Source: Aquimonas sp041395245
GTDB lineage: Bacteria; Pseudomonadota; Gammaproteobacteria; Xanthomonadales; Xanthomonadaceae
Assembly (NCBI GenBank): GCA_041395245.1
Contig: JAWLAY010000004.1
Location: forward strand, 248,001 to 312,000
Reading direction: 5' to 3'
DNA length: 64,000 bases
This document shows positions 16,380 through 24,639 of the stretch, one piece after another. A program made the position numbers and the translations under genes. The notes beneath the pieces are model-generated. The model was not told the origin of the DNA and did not search any database. It saw only the letters and a program-made list of their open reading frames with translations. The stretch's first letter is position 1; each line of letters starts with the position of its first letter.

Positions 16380-17420
16380 ATGACTTTGATCGAACTTTGT
16401 GAACGCGGCTGGATTCCCGATCCGCTCCTGCGCTGGGGCATTCGTCGTCTTTGCCGTGAACGGTTGCGCGCCGAGCACGGGCACGATATCGAGCAAACCT
16501 GGGCACGCTTCCAGCAGGTCCTGGATGCGCTGCGCGAAAGCCCACTTGCCATCGAAACCGATGCCGCCAACGCCCAGCACTACGAGTTTCCCGCGCGCTT
16601 CTTCGAGCTTTGTCTGGGCAAGCGACTGAAATACAGCAGTTGTCTTTATCCCAACGGTAATGAAACCCTCGATGAAGCCGAGGAACAGATGCTGGGTTTG
16701 TATGCCGAGCGTGCGGCACTCCGCGATGGGCAGCGCATCCTCGAGTTGGGCTGCGGCTGGGGCTCATTGACGCTGTACATGGCCGAGCGTTTCCCAGCGA
16801 GCCGGATAGTCGCGGTTTCCAATTCCAACAGCCAGCGCGAACACATCATGGCGCAATGCCGAGCACGCGGGCTTGGCAACGTCGAGGTGCGGACGTGCGA
16901 CGTGAACGCCCTGCAACTGACGCAACAGTTTGATCGCATCGTGTCGGTCGAAATGTTCGAACACGTTCGAAACTACGCGGAGTTGCTGCGCCGTATCCGT
17001 GGCTGGTTGGCGGATGACGGCTTGCTGTTCGTGCACATCTTCTGTCATCGCGAACTCATGTACCCGTTCGAGACCGAGGGTGACGACAACTGGATGGGCC
17101 GTTATTTCTTCACCGGCGGCTTGATGCCCGCCGCCGACACCTTCCTGCACTTTCAATCCGATATGCGCCTGAAGCAACAGTGGCGGCTTTCAGGTCGCCA
17201 TTATCAACAAACCGCAAATCATTGGTTGCAGAACCAGGACGCGCACGCCAAGGAGGTGTTGGCACTATTCCGTGCGACGTACGGTCCGGATGCAGCGGCG
17301 CTATGGGTTCAGCGCTGGCGCATGTTCTGGATGGCCTGTGCGGAGTTGTTTGGCTATCAGGATGGCGACCAGTGGCTGGTCGGACACTACCTGTTCGAGC
17401 CGCAGCGCGCAGCAGTTTAG
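16380..17420 (+). CDS. Second CFA/UfaM-like SAM-dependent methyltransferase
   Basis: A 346-residue enzyme with HYEFPARFFELCLGKRLKYSS, the SAM motif ILELGCGWGSLTLYMAERFP, IVSVEMFEHVRNY and the YFFTGGLMPAADTFLHF segment. It lacks the N-terminal lipid-binding domain of classical Cfa and resembles the shorter coclaurine N-methyltransferase-like branch. That branch includes enzymes found in methylated-fatty-acid gene sets. It is clearly a diverged relative of the enzyme at 13705, so the operon encodes two related but distinct methyltransferases. The ATG at 16380 lies 28 bp after the DUF1295 stop and has only a poor ribosome site. It ends the operon and is followed by an inverted repeat. Confidence 0.88.
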   Translation: MTLIELCERGWIPDPLLRWGIRRLCRERLRAEHGHDIEQTWARFQQVLDALRESPLAIETDAANAQHYEFPARFFELCLGKRLKYSSCLYPNGNETLDEAEEQMLGLYAERAALRDGQRILELGCGWGSLTLYMAERFPASRIVAVSNSNSQREHIMAQCRARGLGNVEVRTCDVNALQLTQQFDRIVSVEMFEHVRNYAELLRRIRGWLADDGLLFVHIFCHRELMYPFETEGDDNWMGRYFFTGGLMPAADTFLHFQSDMRLKQQWRLSGRHYQQTANHWLQNQDAHAKEVLALFRATYGPDAAALWVQRWRMFWMACAELFGYQDGDQWLVGHYLFEPQRAAV

Positions 17421-17432
17421 TCGCTGCTCGAC

Positions 17433-17460
17433 CGCTGAACCTCGAAAGCGAGATTCAGCG
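17433..17460. terminator. Inverted repeat ending the lipid operon
   Basis: CGCTGAA-c-CTCG pairs with CGAG-a-TTCAGCG around an AAAG tetraloop (11 pairs, one mismatch), 12 bp after the operon's last stop and before a convergent gene. No T-run follows, so it may act as a bidirectional or Rho-assisted end. Confidence 0.5.
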
Positions 17461-17509
17461 CGGGCAACATCGGCATCTACCGTCCGTACAGGCGAAATGC
17501 GCCTGATGA

Positions 17510-17902
17510 TCAGGGTTGGTTGGAAGCCGGTTGCGCTTCCACCGCCGCCGGTCTTCCCGTGGCGACACGCACGCCACGACTGCGCATCCACGCGTCAAAC
17601 TCGGCCGCGTTCAATTTTTGCCCTGGCTTCATGTTGAAGCGCCAAGGGGTGTTGTCGTGCGCAGTACGTGGCTTGTAACCCGCGTAGGCATCGACCGGCC
17701 CACAACTTGCCAATTGCTGACGCAACAGGACGGCGGCCACACTCATGTTGACGCTGCTGGAGACGCCCGCCAACGCCGACTCTGCACCGGGAATATGTAC
17801 TTCACCTCGCAGCAAGGGTTGCTCCAACTTGCCTTCACACACCGAGCCCAAAGCCAGGGGACTGACCAACAGCGAGGTCAGGAACAGGACAAATCGGCAC
17901 AT
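17510..17902 (-). CDS. Small exported protein of unknown function
   Basis: A 130-residue protein. The ATG at 17902 is chosen because GAGGG lies seven bases upstream and the product then starts with a clean signal peptide (MCRFVLFLTSLLVSPLALGSVC). The mature part includes VCEGKLEQPLLRGEVHIPG and, near the C-terminus, NMKPGQKLNAAEFDAWMRSRG, with two Cys that could pair. I recognise no family or enzyme motif. It is a single gene between the lipid operon and rplS. Confidence 0.6.
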   Translation of the reverse strand: MCRFVLFLTSLLVSPLALGSVCEGKLEQPLLRGEVHIPGAESALAGVSSSVNMSVAAVLLRQQLASCGPVDAYAGYKPRTAHDNTPWRFNMKPGQKLNAAEFDAWMRSRGVRVATGRPAAVEAQPASNQP

Positions 17903-18119
17903 AAATGAACCCTCGAACAGCGTTTCGGGAAGTGTACCGGAGGCCGCGTGCGCCGCGGATCGTTCACAGCACGGATCAGGCGCGTCGGCGGGCTGACGCG
18001 CGATCATGCCGTTCGACGCCAGGGTGAGCGGACCTCGCTCTGCCGTGCTGCAGGCGTTGGCCCGACCTGCCGTGCGCCTCGTGATTCGCGCACGATTCCC
18101 TGACGCGGTTTTTGCGCAG

Positions 18120-18156
18120 AAAAAAGCACCGGCGTACTGATTCGTACGTCGGTGCT
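18120..18156 (-). terminator. Intrinsic terminator of the ffh/rpsP-rplS gene cluster
   Basis: On the minus strand AGCACCGACGTAC and GTACGCCGGTGCT form a 13-bp stem (one mismatch) followed directly by TTTTTT. It lies ~50 bp beyond the rplS stop, as expected for the operon end. Confidence 0.9.
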
Positions 18157-18202
18157 CATCGTCTTCCCTGTGCCCCGAAGCGGGGACTGCACAGCAATCA
18201 GA

Positions 18203-18571
18203 TCAGCGGGCAGCGCCCAGATCTTCCTTGATGCGTGCAGCCTTGCCTTCCAGATTACGCAGGTAGTACAGCTTGGCCGAACGGACCTTGCCACGGCGCT
18301 TCACTTCCACCGAGTCGATCAGCGGTGAGTGCGCCTGAAACACGCGCTCGACGCCGGTGCCGTGGGAAATCTTGCGCACGGTAAACGCTGAATTGAGTCC
18401 GCGATTGCGCTTGGCGATCACGACACCCTCGTACGCCTGAACGCGCTCGCGGTTGCCTTCCTTCACCTTGACGTTGACGACGATGGTGTCGCCAGGGCCG
18501 AACTCCGGCAGCGCGCGCTGCATCTGCGCGGCTTCGAACTCGGCAATAATCGATTTGTTGAGTTTGCTCAT
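18203..18571 (-). CDS. rplS: 50S ribosomal protein L19
   Basis: A 122-residue L19 from the ATG at 18571 (MSKLNKSIIAEFEAAQMQ). The conserved segments FGPGDTIVVNVKVKEG, VQAYEGVVIAKRNRG, ERVFQAHSPLIDSVEVKRRG and KLYYLRNLEGKAARIKE are all present. L19 sits at the interface of the ribosomal subunits. It is the last gene of the rpsP-rimM-trmD-rplS order and is followed by an intrinsic terminator. Unlike its neighbour trmD it is intact. Confidence 0.98.
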   Translation of the reverse strand: MSKLNKSIIAEFEAAQMQRALPEFGPGDTIVVNVKVKEGNRERVQAYEGVVIAKRNRGLNSAFTVRKISHGTGVERVFQAHSPLIDSVEVKRRGKVRSAKLYYLRNLEGKAARIKEDLGAAR

Positions 18572-18593
18572 GACACTACCCACCCGCAAAGAA

Positions 18594-19393
18594 TCAGCCA
18601 TTGTAACGCGAAGCTGCACCCAGGTCAGCGCACCAGATCACTCGTCGTCCCGCACGGGCGCGGAACTCGTCCAGCAATTTTTTGTCACTGGGGCTCAAGG
18701 TCAACCCCGCCAGCAAGTCCGGTCGCCGCATCCATGTTCGTCCAAGGGACTGCATACGCCTCCAGCGCGCAATCGCCTTGTGGTCGCCAGACAACAACAC
18801 CGCCGGTACCTCTCCACTACGGTCCTTTTCAGGCCGAGTGTAGTGCGGACAATCGAGCAATCCATTCTCGAACGAGTCCTGACTGGCGCTATCTGCGCAT
18901 TCGCCAGCGCCCCGTCTGCACCAGCGGCCGATCCGCATCGATCAGCGATCAACTGCAGCCAGTTCCACCTCCACAAACAGAACGTAGTCACCGACCGAAA
19001 TCTCTTCATCCACTTCGGTCTGCAGCAAACGCTCATCCACGCCTTCGTAGCGACCACAGAGCAAAGCCAACCTCGGCAGCAAGGCCAACTCGCGCACCCT
19101 TTGCTGCGTCAGCGGACGCCCCTGAGGACTCAGGTAAGATCCGTCACCGGTGCAGCGTCTGCCTCGGTAATCGCCGCAAAGGCCAAAGCCGTAACGGCTC
19201 AGCCGTCGCGGCCATGCCCGGACCACCACCCGTAAGGCCGATGGTCGATGGTGCGGTAATTGTCAAAGGCGAAATCGCGGGGATTCCACGTTTCCACCTG
19301 CAACAGCTGCCGCTGCACAGCCCTTCCAACCACACCAAACGACACGCACTGCTGGATGAACTCGGGGAATAGGCTGATGACGTCGAACCGCAT
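18594..19393 (-). pseudogene. trmD: trmD, tRNA (guanine37-N1)-methyltransferase, broken by multiple frameshifts
   Basis: The gene sits in its normal place between rimM and rplS but cannot be read as one frame. From the ATG at 19393 it runs MRFDVISLFPEFIQQC ... TIDHRPYG. The frame is lost at ~19230, where GGGPGMAATAEPLR is in another frame, and again near 19190 and 19142. GSYLSPQGRPLTQQRV through CGRYEGVDERLLQTE to SVGDYVL is then clean. The essential SGGELxA segment at ~18970 is garbled, and more shifts occur near 18945, 18912 and 18900. From ASQDSFENGLLDCPHYTRPE to the stop at 18594 the C-terminal domain reads normally. Several shifts are single-G changes in G-runs. Either the gene is dead or this stretch of the assembly is wrong; TrmD is normally essential. 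Confidence 0.88.
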
Positions 19394-19413
19394 CGACCTG
19401 CTCCTGAACGACC

Positions 19414-19926
19414 TCAGAACTCCGGGTCCCAGTCCACCACAATCCGGCGCGCATCCATATCAACACTGCGCACCACCTCGTTCATGACAAACGGCAGCAA
19501 CCGCTCACGCTCACCACGAACCACCATCACGTCGTTGGCGCCGGTCGCAAATAGATGCGACACCGTTCCGAAAACCTCGCCATCGACATGCGCAACGGTC
19601 ATGCCTTCCAGGTCGACCCAGTAAAACTGGTTGTCGCCTGCCGGGGGCAGCGCCTCGCGATCAACCCAGACTTCGGCGCCCACCCACTGCTCAGCGGAAT
19701 CCCGCGAGTCGCATCCCGCCAACCGCGCCAGCAGGCCTTTGCCCTGAGGCTTCAGCTCCAAGGGCTCGACCGAAAACTCCTCACCACGGCGAATGACGCA
19801 CCACGGTTTGTAGCGGATGGCAGCGGCGCGAGGCTCCGAGAAGGACTCGAACTTGAGTTGTCCACGCACCCCGGACACACCAACGAAACGGCCGATCAGA
19901 ACTCGCTGAGGTCGCTCCGCGCTCAC
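19414..19926 (-). CDS. rimM: Ribosome maturation factor RimM
   Basis: About 170 residues, with the N-terminal barrel (VLIGRFVGVSGVRGQLKFESFSE) and the PRC-barrel domain (FYWVDLEGMTVAHVDGEVFGTVSHLFATGANDVMVV, then LLPFVMNEVVRSVD) that define RimM, which assists 30S maturation and binds S19. The start is uncertain between TTG at 19935 and GTG at 19926; the GTG is used. It is transcribed between rpsP and trmD with short gaps of 15 and 20 bp, so it belongs to the same operon. It is intact, in contrast to trmD just downstream. Confidence 0.95.
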   Translation of the reverse strand: MSAERPQRVLIGRFVGVSGVRGQLKFESFSEPRAAAIRYKPWCVIRRGEEFSVEPLELKPQGKGLLARLAGCDSRDSAEQWVGAEVWVDREALPPAGDNQFYWVDLEGMTVAHVDGEVFGTVSHLFATGANDVMVVRGERERLLPFVMNEVVRSVDMDARRIVVDWDPEF

Positions 19927-19941
19927 ACCCAACAACCGCTA

Positions 19942-20199
19942 TCAGGCAGCCGCTGCGGTGCGCGAGGCTTCCTTGTACAAGGACTCGACCTTGTCGGACA
20001 TCTGCGCACCCACGCCAACCCAGTGAGCGATACGCGCCGTGTCCAACTGGACCCTCGGCTCCGCGCCCTGGGCAATCGGGTTGTAGAAACCCACGCGCTC
20101 GATGGCACGACCATCGCGCTTGTTGCGCTGATCGGTCACCACAACGTGATAGAAGGGACGCTTTTTGGCGCCGCCGCGGGTCAGACGGATCTTGACCAT
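19942..20199 (-). CDS. rpsP: 30S ribosomal protein S16
   Basis: An 85-residue S16. The ATG at 20199 follows GAAGAG and gives the expected MVKIRLTRGGAKKRPFYHVV start; the longer open frame upstream is not coding. VTDQRNKRDGRAIERVGFYNP and the RIAHWVGVGAQMSDKV segment are conserved. It heads the rimM-trmD-rplS group and lies 119 bp downstream of ffh. Confidence 0.97.
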   Translation of the reverse strand: MVKIRLTRGGAKKRPFYHVVVTDQRNKRDGRAIERVGFYNPIAQGAEPRVQLDTARIAHWVGVGAQMSDKVESLYKEASRTAAAA

Positions 20200-20318
20200 A
20201 GGAATTAGCTCTTCGTAGTTCGAGAAGAAATCAGGCGCAATCTGCACCCAAGGGAACGCGGAATGATAACGCGAGTCGGCAGGAATGCAAAGCCAAGCCG
20301 CCAAAGGGGTCACAAGGC

Positions 20319-21692
20319 TCAACCAAAAGGCATGCCGCCGGGGCCACGCCCGCCCATCAAACCCCGCATGCCGCGCATCATTCCCTTCAGTCCGCCGCCC
20401 GTCAGCTTGGACATCATTTTTTCCATCTGCATGAACTGCTTGAGCAGCTTGTTGACGTCGGCTGGCGATGTTCCCGAACCTTTGGCCACGCGCGCGCGCC
20501 GCGAACCGTTCAGCACCGCCGGGAAGCGACGCTCCTTCTTGGTCATCGAATTGATGATGGCGATCATGCGCAGGATCTCGCGGTCGTTGACCTTGCTTTT
20601 CACGCTTTCCGGTATCGCACCGACACCAGGAAGCTTGTCCAGCAGATTGCTCAGCCCGCCCATGTTCTGCATCTGCTCCAGCTGATCGCGCATGTCGTTG
20701 AGATCGAATTTTTTCCCCTTGGCGACCTTCTCGGCGAGCTTGGCCGCCTTTTCCTGATCGACGCTGCGCTCCACTTCTTCAACGAGCGACAGCACATCAC
20801 CCATGTCGAGAATGCGGCTGGCGATGCGATCCGGGTGAAAGACGTCCAGACCATCCGGCTTCTCACTGACACCAATGAACTTGATTGGACGTCCGGTGAC
20901 ATACCGCACGGAAAGCGCGGCACCACCGCGCGCATCGCCATCGGTCTTGGTCAACACCACACCGGTCAGTGGCAGCGCATCGGCAAACGCCTTGGCCGTG
21001 GTCGCCGCGTCCTGACCCGTCATGGAGTCCACCACGAACAGGGTTTCGGCAGGATGGATGGCCGCGTGCAGCGCCTTGATTTCCGCCATCATGGCTTCGT
21101 CGATGCTCAGGCGACCTGCGGTATCCACCAGCACCACGTCGACAAACTGCTTGCGCGCAGAATCCAGCGCCGCATGGGCAATGTCGATCGGCTTCTGATC
21201 CGCTTGACTGGGATGGAACAACACCCCGACCTGCTCGGCCAGGGTCTGCAACTGGGCAATCGCGGCCGGACGATAGACGTCGCAGCTGACCACCATCACC
21301 TTTTTCTTGCGTCGCTCGCGCAACAACTTCGCCAGTTTGCCGACCGTCGTGGTCTTACCAGCACCTTGCAGGCCCGCCATCAGGATCACCGCGGGCGCGG
21401 GCACATTGAGATTCAGATCCTGCGCCGCCGATCCCATGACCGATGTCAGCTCATCGCGCACCACCTTGATCAAGGCCTGCCCGGGCGTCAGGCTCTTCAG
21501 CACTTCCTGCCCCACCGCGCGCACCTTGATGCGTTGAATCAAGGCCTGCACCACCGGCAATGCGACATCCGCTTCAAGCAAGGCGATGCGCACATCGCGC
21601 AATGCGTCGCGGATGTTTTCCTCGGAAAGACGACCACGCCCACGCAGGCGCTGAACGGTCGCGGACAACCTTTGACTCAGGGACTCGAACAT
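20319..21692 (-). CDS. ffh: Signal recognition particle protein Ffh
   Basis: A 457-residue SRP54 GTPase from the ATG at 21692 (MFESLSQRLSATVQRLRG); the open frame extends further upstream but lacks homology there. The N domain precedes the G domain with the P-loop GLQGAGKTTTVGKLA, DVYRPAAIAQLQTL, DTAGRLSIDEAMM, TKTDGDARGGAALS and GVSEKPDGLDVFHPDR. The Met-rich M domain at the C-terminus (MQMEKMMSKLTGGGLKGMMRGMRGL) binds 4.5S RNA and signal sequences. Ffh targets membrane proteins co-translationally. It is divergent from the CcsA-like gene. Confidence 0.97.
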   Translation of the reverse strand: MFESLSQRLSATVQRLRGRGRLSEENIRDALRDVRIALLEADVALPVVQALIQRIKVRAVGQEVLKSLTPGQALIKVVRDELTSVMGSAAQDLNLNVPAPAVILMAGLQGAGKTTTVGKLAKLLRERRKKKVMVVSCDVYRPAAIAQLQTLAEQVGVLFHPSQADQKPIDIAHAALDSARKQFVDVVLVDTAGRLSIDEAMMAEIKALHAAIHPAETLFVVDSMTGQDAATTAKAFADALPLTGVVLTKTDGDARGGAALSVRYVTGRPIKFIGVSEKPDGLDVFHPDRIASRILDMGDVLSLVEEVERSVDQEKAAKLAEKVAKGKKFDLNDMRDQLEQMQNMGGLSNLLDKLPGVGAIPESVKSKVNDREILRMIAIINSMTKKERRFPAVLNGSRRARVAKGSGTSPADVNKLLKQFMQMEKMMSKLTGGGLKGMMRGMRGLMGGRGPGGMPFG

Positions 21693-21821
21693 GCGGAAAG
21701 CCGTCTGGAAACCGGTCGCGGAGTATAGCGGAAGCCATCTGCCACGAAGGCTCCGACCGCCTGACGATGATTGCCTCCGGCGGTGCCTGACGTCGCCGTC
21801 GACGTATGCGACACTTTCGGA

Positions 21822-22616
21822 ATGACCAGTCTCAGTCTGCAGTTGATTGCCAGCATCCTTTACTTCGGCACGGCCTACCTGGCGGTCGAACAGCTGCGCG
21901 AGCCTCAGGGCGGCCTGCGTGCCAAATTGCTCGGCTTCATTGCAATCGACCTGCATGCCATCGGGTATGCGTGGCATTCCTGGGGGGCCGGAGCACCAAG
22001 CCTGCATTTCTTCGCCGCCCTGTCTCTGGTGGGACTGGTCATGGCGGCGGTGTCGCTGCTGCAGTCGCTTCGCCAGCAGGCCACAGCACTGCATGTTGTG
22101 ATCATGCCGATCGCTGGTCTGTGCGCCATTCCGTTCGCACTCCAGGCGCCCGCCGTGGAGCCCACCGCATTGGACTGGCGTATCCAGTGGCATGCATGGC
22201 TTGCGCTGTTTTCCTACGCGACGCTCAGTGTCGCGACGATCACGGCGCTGATGCTTGCGGTCCAGGAACGTCGACTGCGGCATCGGCGCGCCCTTCTGTC
22301 GCAAAGCGTTCTGCCGCCGCTGATCCAGATTGAAGTCCTGCTGTTCCGCTTGCTGCAGGCAGCCTTCCTGCTATTGACCCTGACGCTGCTGACCGGCGGC
22401 CTGTTCATCGAAGACCTGTTTGCGCAGCACCTGGTCCACAAGACCGTGCTGTCGATCCTTTCGTGGATCGTGCTGGGAGTATTGCTTGTAGGGCGGTTCC
22501 GCTATGGCTGGCGGGGCCGCAAGGCCGTTCGTCTGACCCTGCTCGCCATGAGTCTGCTTCTGCTCGCTTTCTTTGGCAGCAAACTGGTACTTGAACTGAT
22601 TCTGCAAAGAAATTGA
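21822..22616 (+). CDS. CcsA/YpjD-type inner-membrane protein (cytochrome c assembly superfamily)
   Basis: A 264-residue polytopic protein from the ATG at 21822. Eight or so hydrophobic helices are visible. Histidines at conserved places (DLHAIGYAWHSW, QWHAWLALFSYATLS, QHLVHKTVLSILSWIV) fit the cytochrome c assembly family, as does RFRYGWRGRKAV near the end. This subgroup is commonly encoded next to ffh in gammaproteobacteria and its exact role is unproven; no other cytochrome c maturation gene is nearby. The gene is transcribed away from ffh and followed seven bases later by the PilZ gene. Confidence 0.87.
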   Translation: MTSLSLQLIASILYFGTAYLAVEQLREPQGGLRAKLLGFIAIDLHAIGYAWHSWGAGAPSLHFFAALSLVGLVMAAVSLLQSLRQQATALHVVIMPIAGLCAIPFALQAPAVEPTALDWRIQWHAWLALFSYATLSVATITALMLAVQERRLRHRRALLSQSVLPPLIQIEVLLFRLLQAAFLLLTLTLLTGGLFIEDLFAQHLVHKTVLSILSWIVLGVLLVGRFRYGWRGRKAVRLTLLAMSLLLLAFFGSKLVLELILQRN

Positions 22617-22622
22617 CATCGC

Positions 22623-22997
22623 ATGTCAGCCTTGGTTACCCCGCCACCGCGTCGCCAGTTCCATCGGTTTCCTTTGGAGGGCAGTGTGCGCGTCTATTCC
22701 GGTGTCGCGATGTGGAACACCGAACTGATCGATGTCTCGCTGCGCGGTGCGCTGGTCGAACGGCCCAAGGGTTTTGATGTCTCGCTCGGGGCCTGTTATC
22801 GCCTCGATGTGCGTCTGGAAGGCGGTCCCATCATCGGCATGTCGGTGACACTTGCACATGTGCATGAACAGAGTCTGGGATTTCGCTGCCAACGCATCGA
22901 TCTGGACAGCTTTCTGCGGCTCAAACGGATGATCGAACTGAATCTCGGCAACACCGACATGCTCGAGCGTGAACTGGAAGCACTGGGCAGTCGCTGA
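22623..22997 (+). CDS. PilZ-domain protein (putative cyclic-di-GMP receptor)
   Basis: A 124-residue single-domain protein. The c-di-GMP-binding elements appear as RRQFHRF (the RxxxR motif, residues ~10-16) and DVSLRGALVE (the D/NxSxxG motif). GASYRL-like and LGFRCQRIDLDSFLRLKRMIELN complete a PilZ barrel with a C-terminal helix. Such proteins transmit c-di-GMP levels to motility, secretion or polysaccharide systems. It is probably co-transcribed with the CcsA-like gene and convergent with radA; neither neighbour indicates its target. Confidence 0.85.
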   Translation: MSALVTPPPRRQFHRFPLEGSVRVYSGVAMWNTELIDVSLRGALVERPKGFDVSLGACYRLDVRLEGGPIIGMSVTLAHVHEQSLGFRCQRIDLDSFLRLKRMIELNLGNTDMLERELEALGSR

Positions 22998-23013
22998 GTC
23001 ATCCAGGACGCGG

Positions 23014-24381
23014 CTATTCGGCCGCCTCCAGCGCCTCCGACAATCGATCCACCGCAATGATCTGCAAGTCCTTGAAACCACCTTTCCGCGGCGCATTCGC
23101 GCGCGGCACGATGGCGCGCTTGAAGCCGTGGCTGGCCGCTTCCCGCAGACGTTCTTCGCCGTTCGGCACGGGGCGGATCTCGCCGGACAAGCCCACCTCA
23201 CCAAAAGCCACGGTCTTTTCGGCCAGAGCACGACTGCGATAACTCGACAGCACCGCCAGCAACACCGGCAGGTCGGCGGCGGTTTCCTGCACACGGATAC
23301 CGCCGACGACATTGACGAACACGTCCTGATCGAACACCGCCAAGCCACCGTGGCGATGCAGCACCGCCAGCAGCATGGCCAGACGATTCTGTTCCAGCCC
23401 CAGCGACACACGTCGCGGATTCGCCAGCGAACTCTGATCTACCAGCGCCTGCACTTCGACCAGCAGCGGGCGCGTTCCTTCGCGCGTGACCATCACGATG
23501 CTGCCCGGTGTGTCCATCGCCGAGCCGGACAGAAAGATCGCCGAGGGGTTGGGAACTTCCCGCAGACCGCGATCCGACATCGCGAACACGCCCAGTTCAT
23601 TCACGGCGCCAAATCGGTTCTTGAAGGCCCGCAGGACACGGAAACGCCCACCGCTTTCGCCCTCGAAATACAGCACCGCATCCACCATGTGCTCCAGCAC
23701 GCGCGGCCCGGCAATGCCGCCTTCCTTGGTCACATGACCGACCAGGAAAATGCTGATGTCCTGTTCCTTCGCCAAGCGCACCAGACGGGCAGCCGACTCG
23801 CGCACCTGACTGACCGATCCCGGCGCCGCGGGCAATTGTTCGGAGTAGATGGTCTGGATCGAATCGATGACCGCGAGACGCGGCTTCTCGCGCAGCAACT
23901 GCGCGACGATACGTTCGACGCAGGTTTCGGTCAGACAATGCAGTCCCGACAGCGACAAACCGAGGCGCCCGGCACGACTGGCCACCTGCGCCAGGCTCTC
24001 CTCGCCAGTGACGTACAAGCCCTGCATGCGCCCTGCAACCGCATCCAGTGCCTGCAGCAGCAGGGTGGATTTGCCGATTCCCGGATCACCGCCAATCAAC
24101 ACCACCGAACCATCCACCAGACCGCCACCGAGGACACGATCCAGTTCGCCGATTCCCACCTCGGTGCGCGATTCCACGCCCTGCGGAACCTGATCCAGTC
24201 GCGTCACCACCGCGGCGGAATTCTGTCCCGCGTAGCCCGCCCGCCGCGCTTCGGCGGCGGGTGCCGACACGACGATTTCAGTCAGCGTGTTCCACGCGCC
24301 GCAGTCCCCGCACTGACCTTGCCACTTGCTGCTACTGGCACCGCACTCGCTGCACACGAATGCCGTCTTGGGCTTGGCCAT
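23014..24381 (-). CDS. radA: DNA repair protein RadA (Sms)
   Basis: A 455-residue protein. The ATG at 24381 follows AAGGAG and gives MAKPKTAFVCSECG. The N-terminal four-cysteine zinc finger (CSECG ... CGDCGAWN), the RecA-like core with P-loop GGDPGIGKSTLLLQ, the RadA-specific KNRFGAVNELGVF motif and the C-terminal Lon-protease-like domain (GEVGLSGEIRPV) are all present. RadA promotes branch migration of recombination intermediates. It is followed by the convergent PilZ gene with only a 16-bp gap. Confidence 0.97.
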   Translation of the reverse strand: MAKPKTAFVCSECGASSSKWQGQCGDCGAWNTLTEIVVSAPAAEARRAGYAGQNSAAVVTRLDQVPQGVESRTEVGIGELDRVLGGGLVDGSVVLIGGDPGIGKSTLLLQALDAVAGRMQGLYVTGEESLAQVASRAGRLGLSLSGLHCLTETCVERIVAQLLREKPRLAVIDSIQTIYSEQLPAAPGSVSQVRESAARLVRLAKEQDISIFLVGHVTKEGGIAGPRVLEHMVDAVLYFEGESGGRFRVLRAFKNRFGAVNELGVFAMSDRGLREVPNPSAIFLSGSAMDTPGSIVMVTREGTRPLLVEVQALVDQSSLANPRRVSLGLEQNRLAMLLAVLHRHGGLAVFDQDVFVNVVGGIRVQETAADLPVLLAVLSSYRSRALAEKTVAFGEVGLSGEIRPVPNGEERLREAASHGFKRAIVPRANAPRKGGFKDLQIIAVDRLSEALEAAE

Positions 24382-24436
24382 GCGGAACTCCTTGCCGTGG
24401 TTGATCGCTTTCGGGAACACACGGTCTGACAGGCAC

Positions 24437-24468
24437 AAAAAAGCCCGCGACCGGTTCGGCAGCGGGCT
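24437..24468 (-). terminator. Intrinsic terminator after tRNA-Thr
   Basis: On the minus strand AGCCCGC and GCGGGCT pair around a short loop and are followed by TTTTTT. It lies just downstream of the tRNA gene and upstream of radA. Confidence 0.85.
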
Positions 24469-24494
24469 GAGTTGTCTTGGCCTGTGGCCGAAGC

Positions 24495-24570
24495 TGGTGC
24501 CGGAAATAGGAATCGAACCTACGACCTACGCATTACGAATGCGCCGCTCTACCAACTGAGCTATTCCGGC
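24495..24570 (-). tRNA. tRNA-Thr (anticodon CGT)
   Basis: Read on the minus strand, a full cloverleaf is visible: acceptor arm GCCGGAA paired with TTCCGGC, D arm GCTC-AGTTGGTA-GAGC, anticodon arm GCGCA-TTCGTAA-TGCGT with anticodon CGT, variable AGGTC, and T arm with GTTCGATTC. The 3' ACCA is encoded. It would decode ACG. It lies between ispH and radA and has its own terminator. Confidence 0.97.
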
Positions 24571-24639
24571 GAAGGGGCGCAAGTATAGGCAGACAGAAGA
24601 ATCGGATCAACGCTCACGACGCAAGCGCTGCCCGCGTAA

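Noticed and set aside
22969..24429. 486-residue plus-strand frame covering radA
   Set aside because: Antisense shadow of the well-conserved radA; composition is typical of a spurious frame in high-GC DNA.
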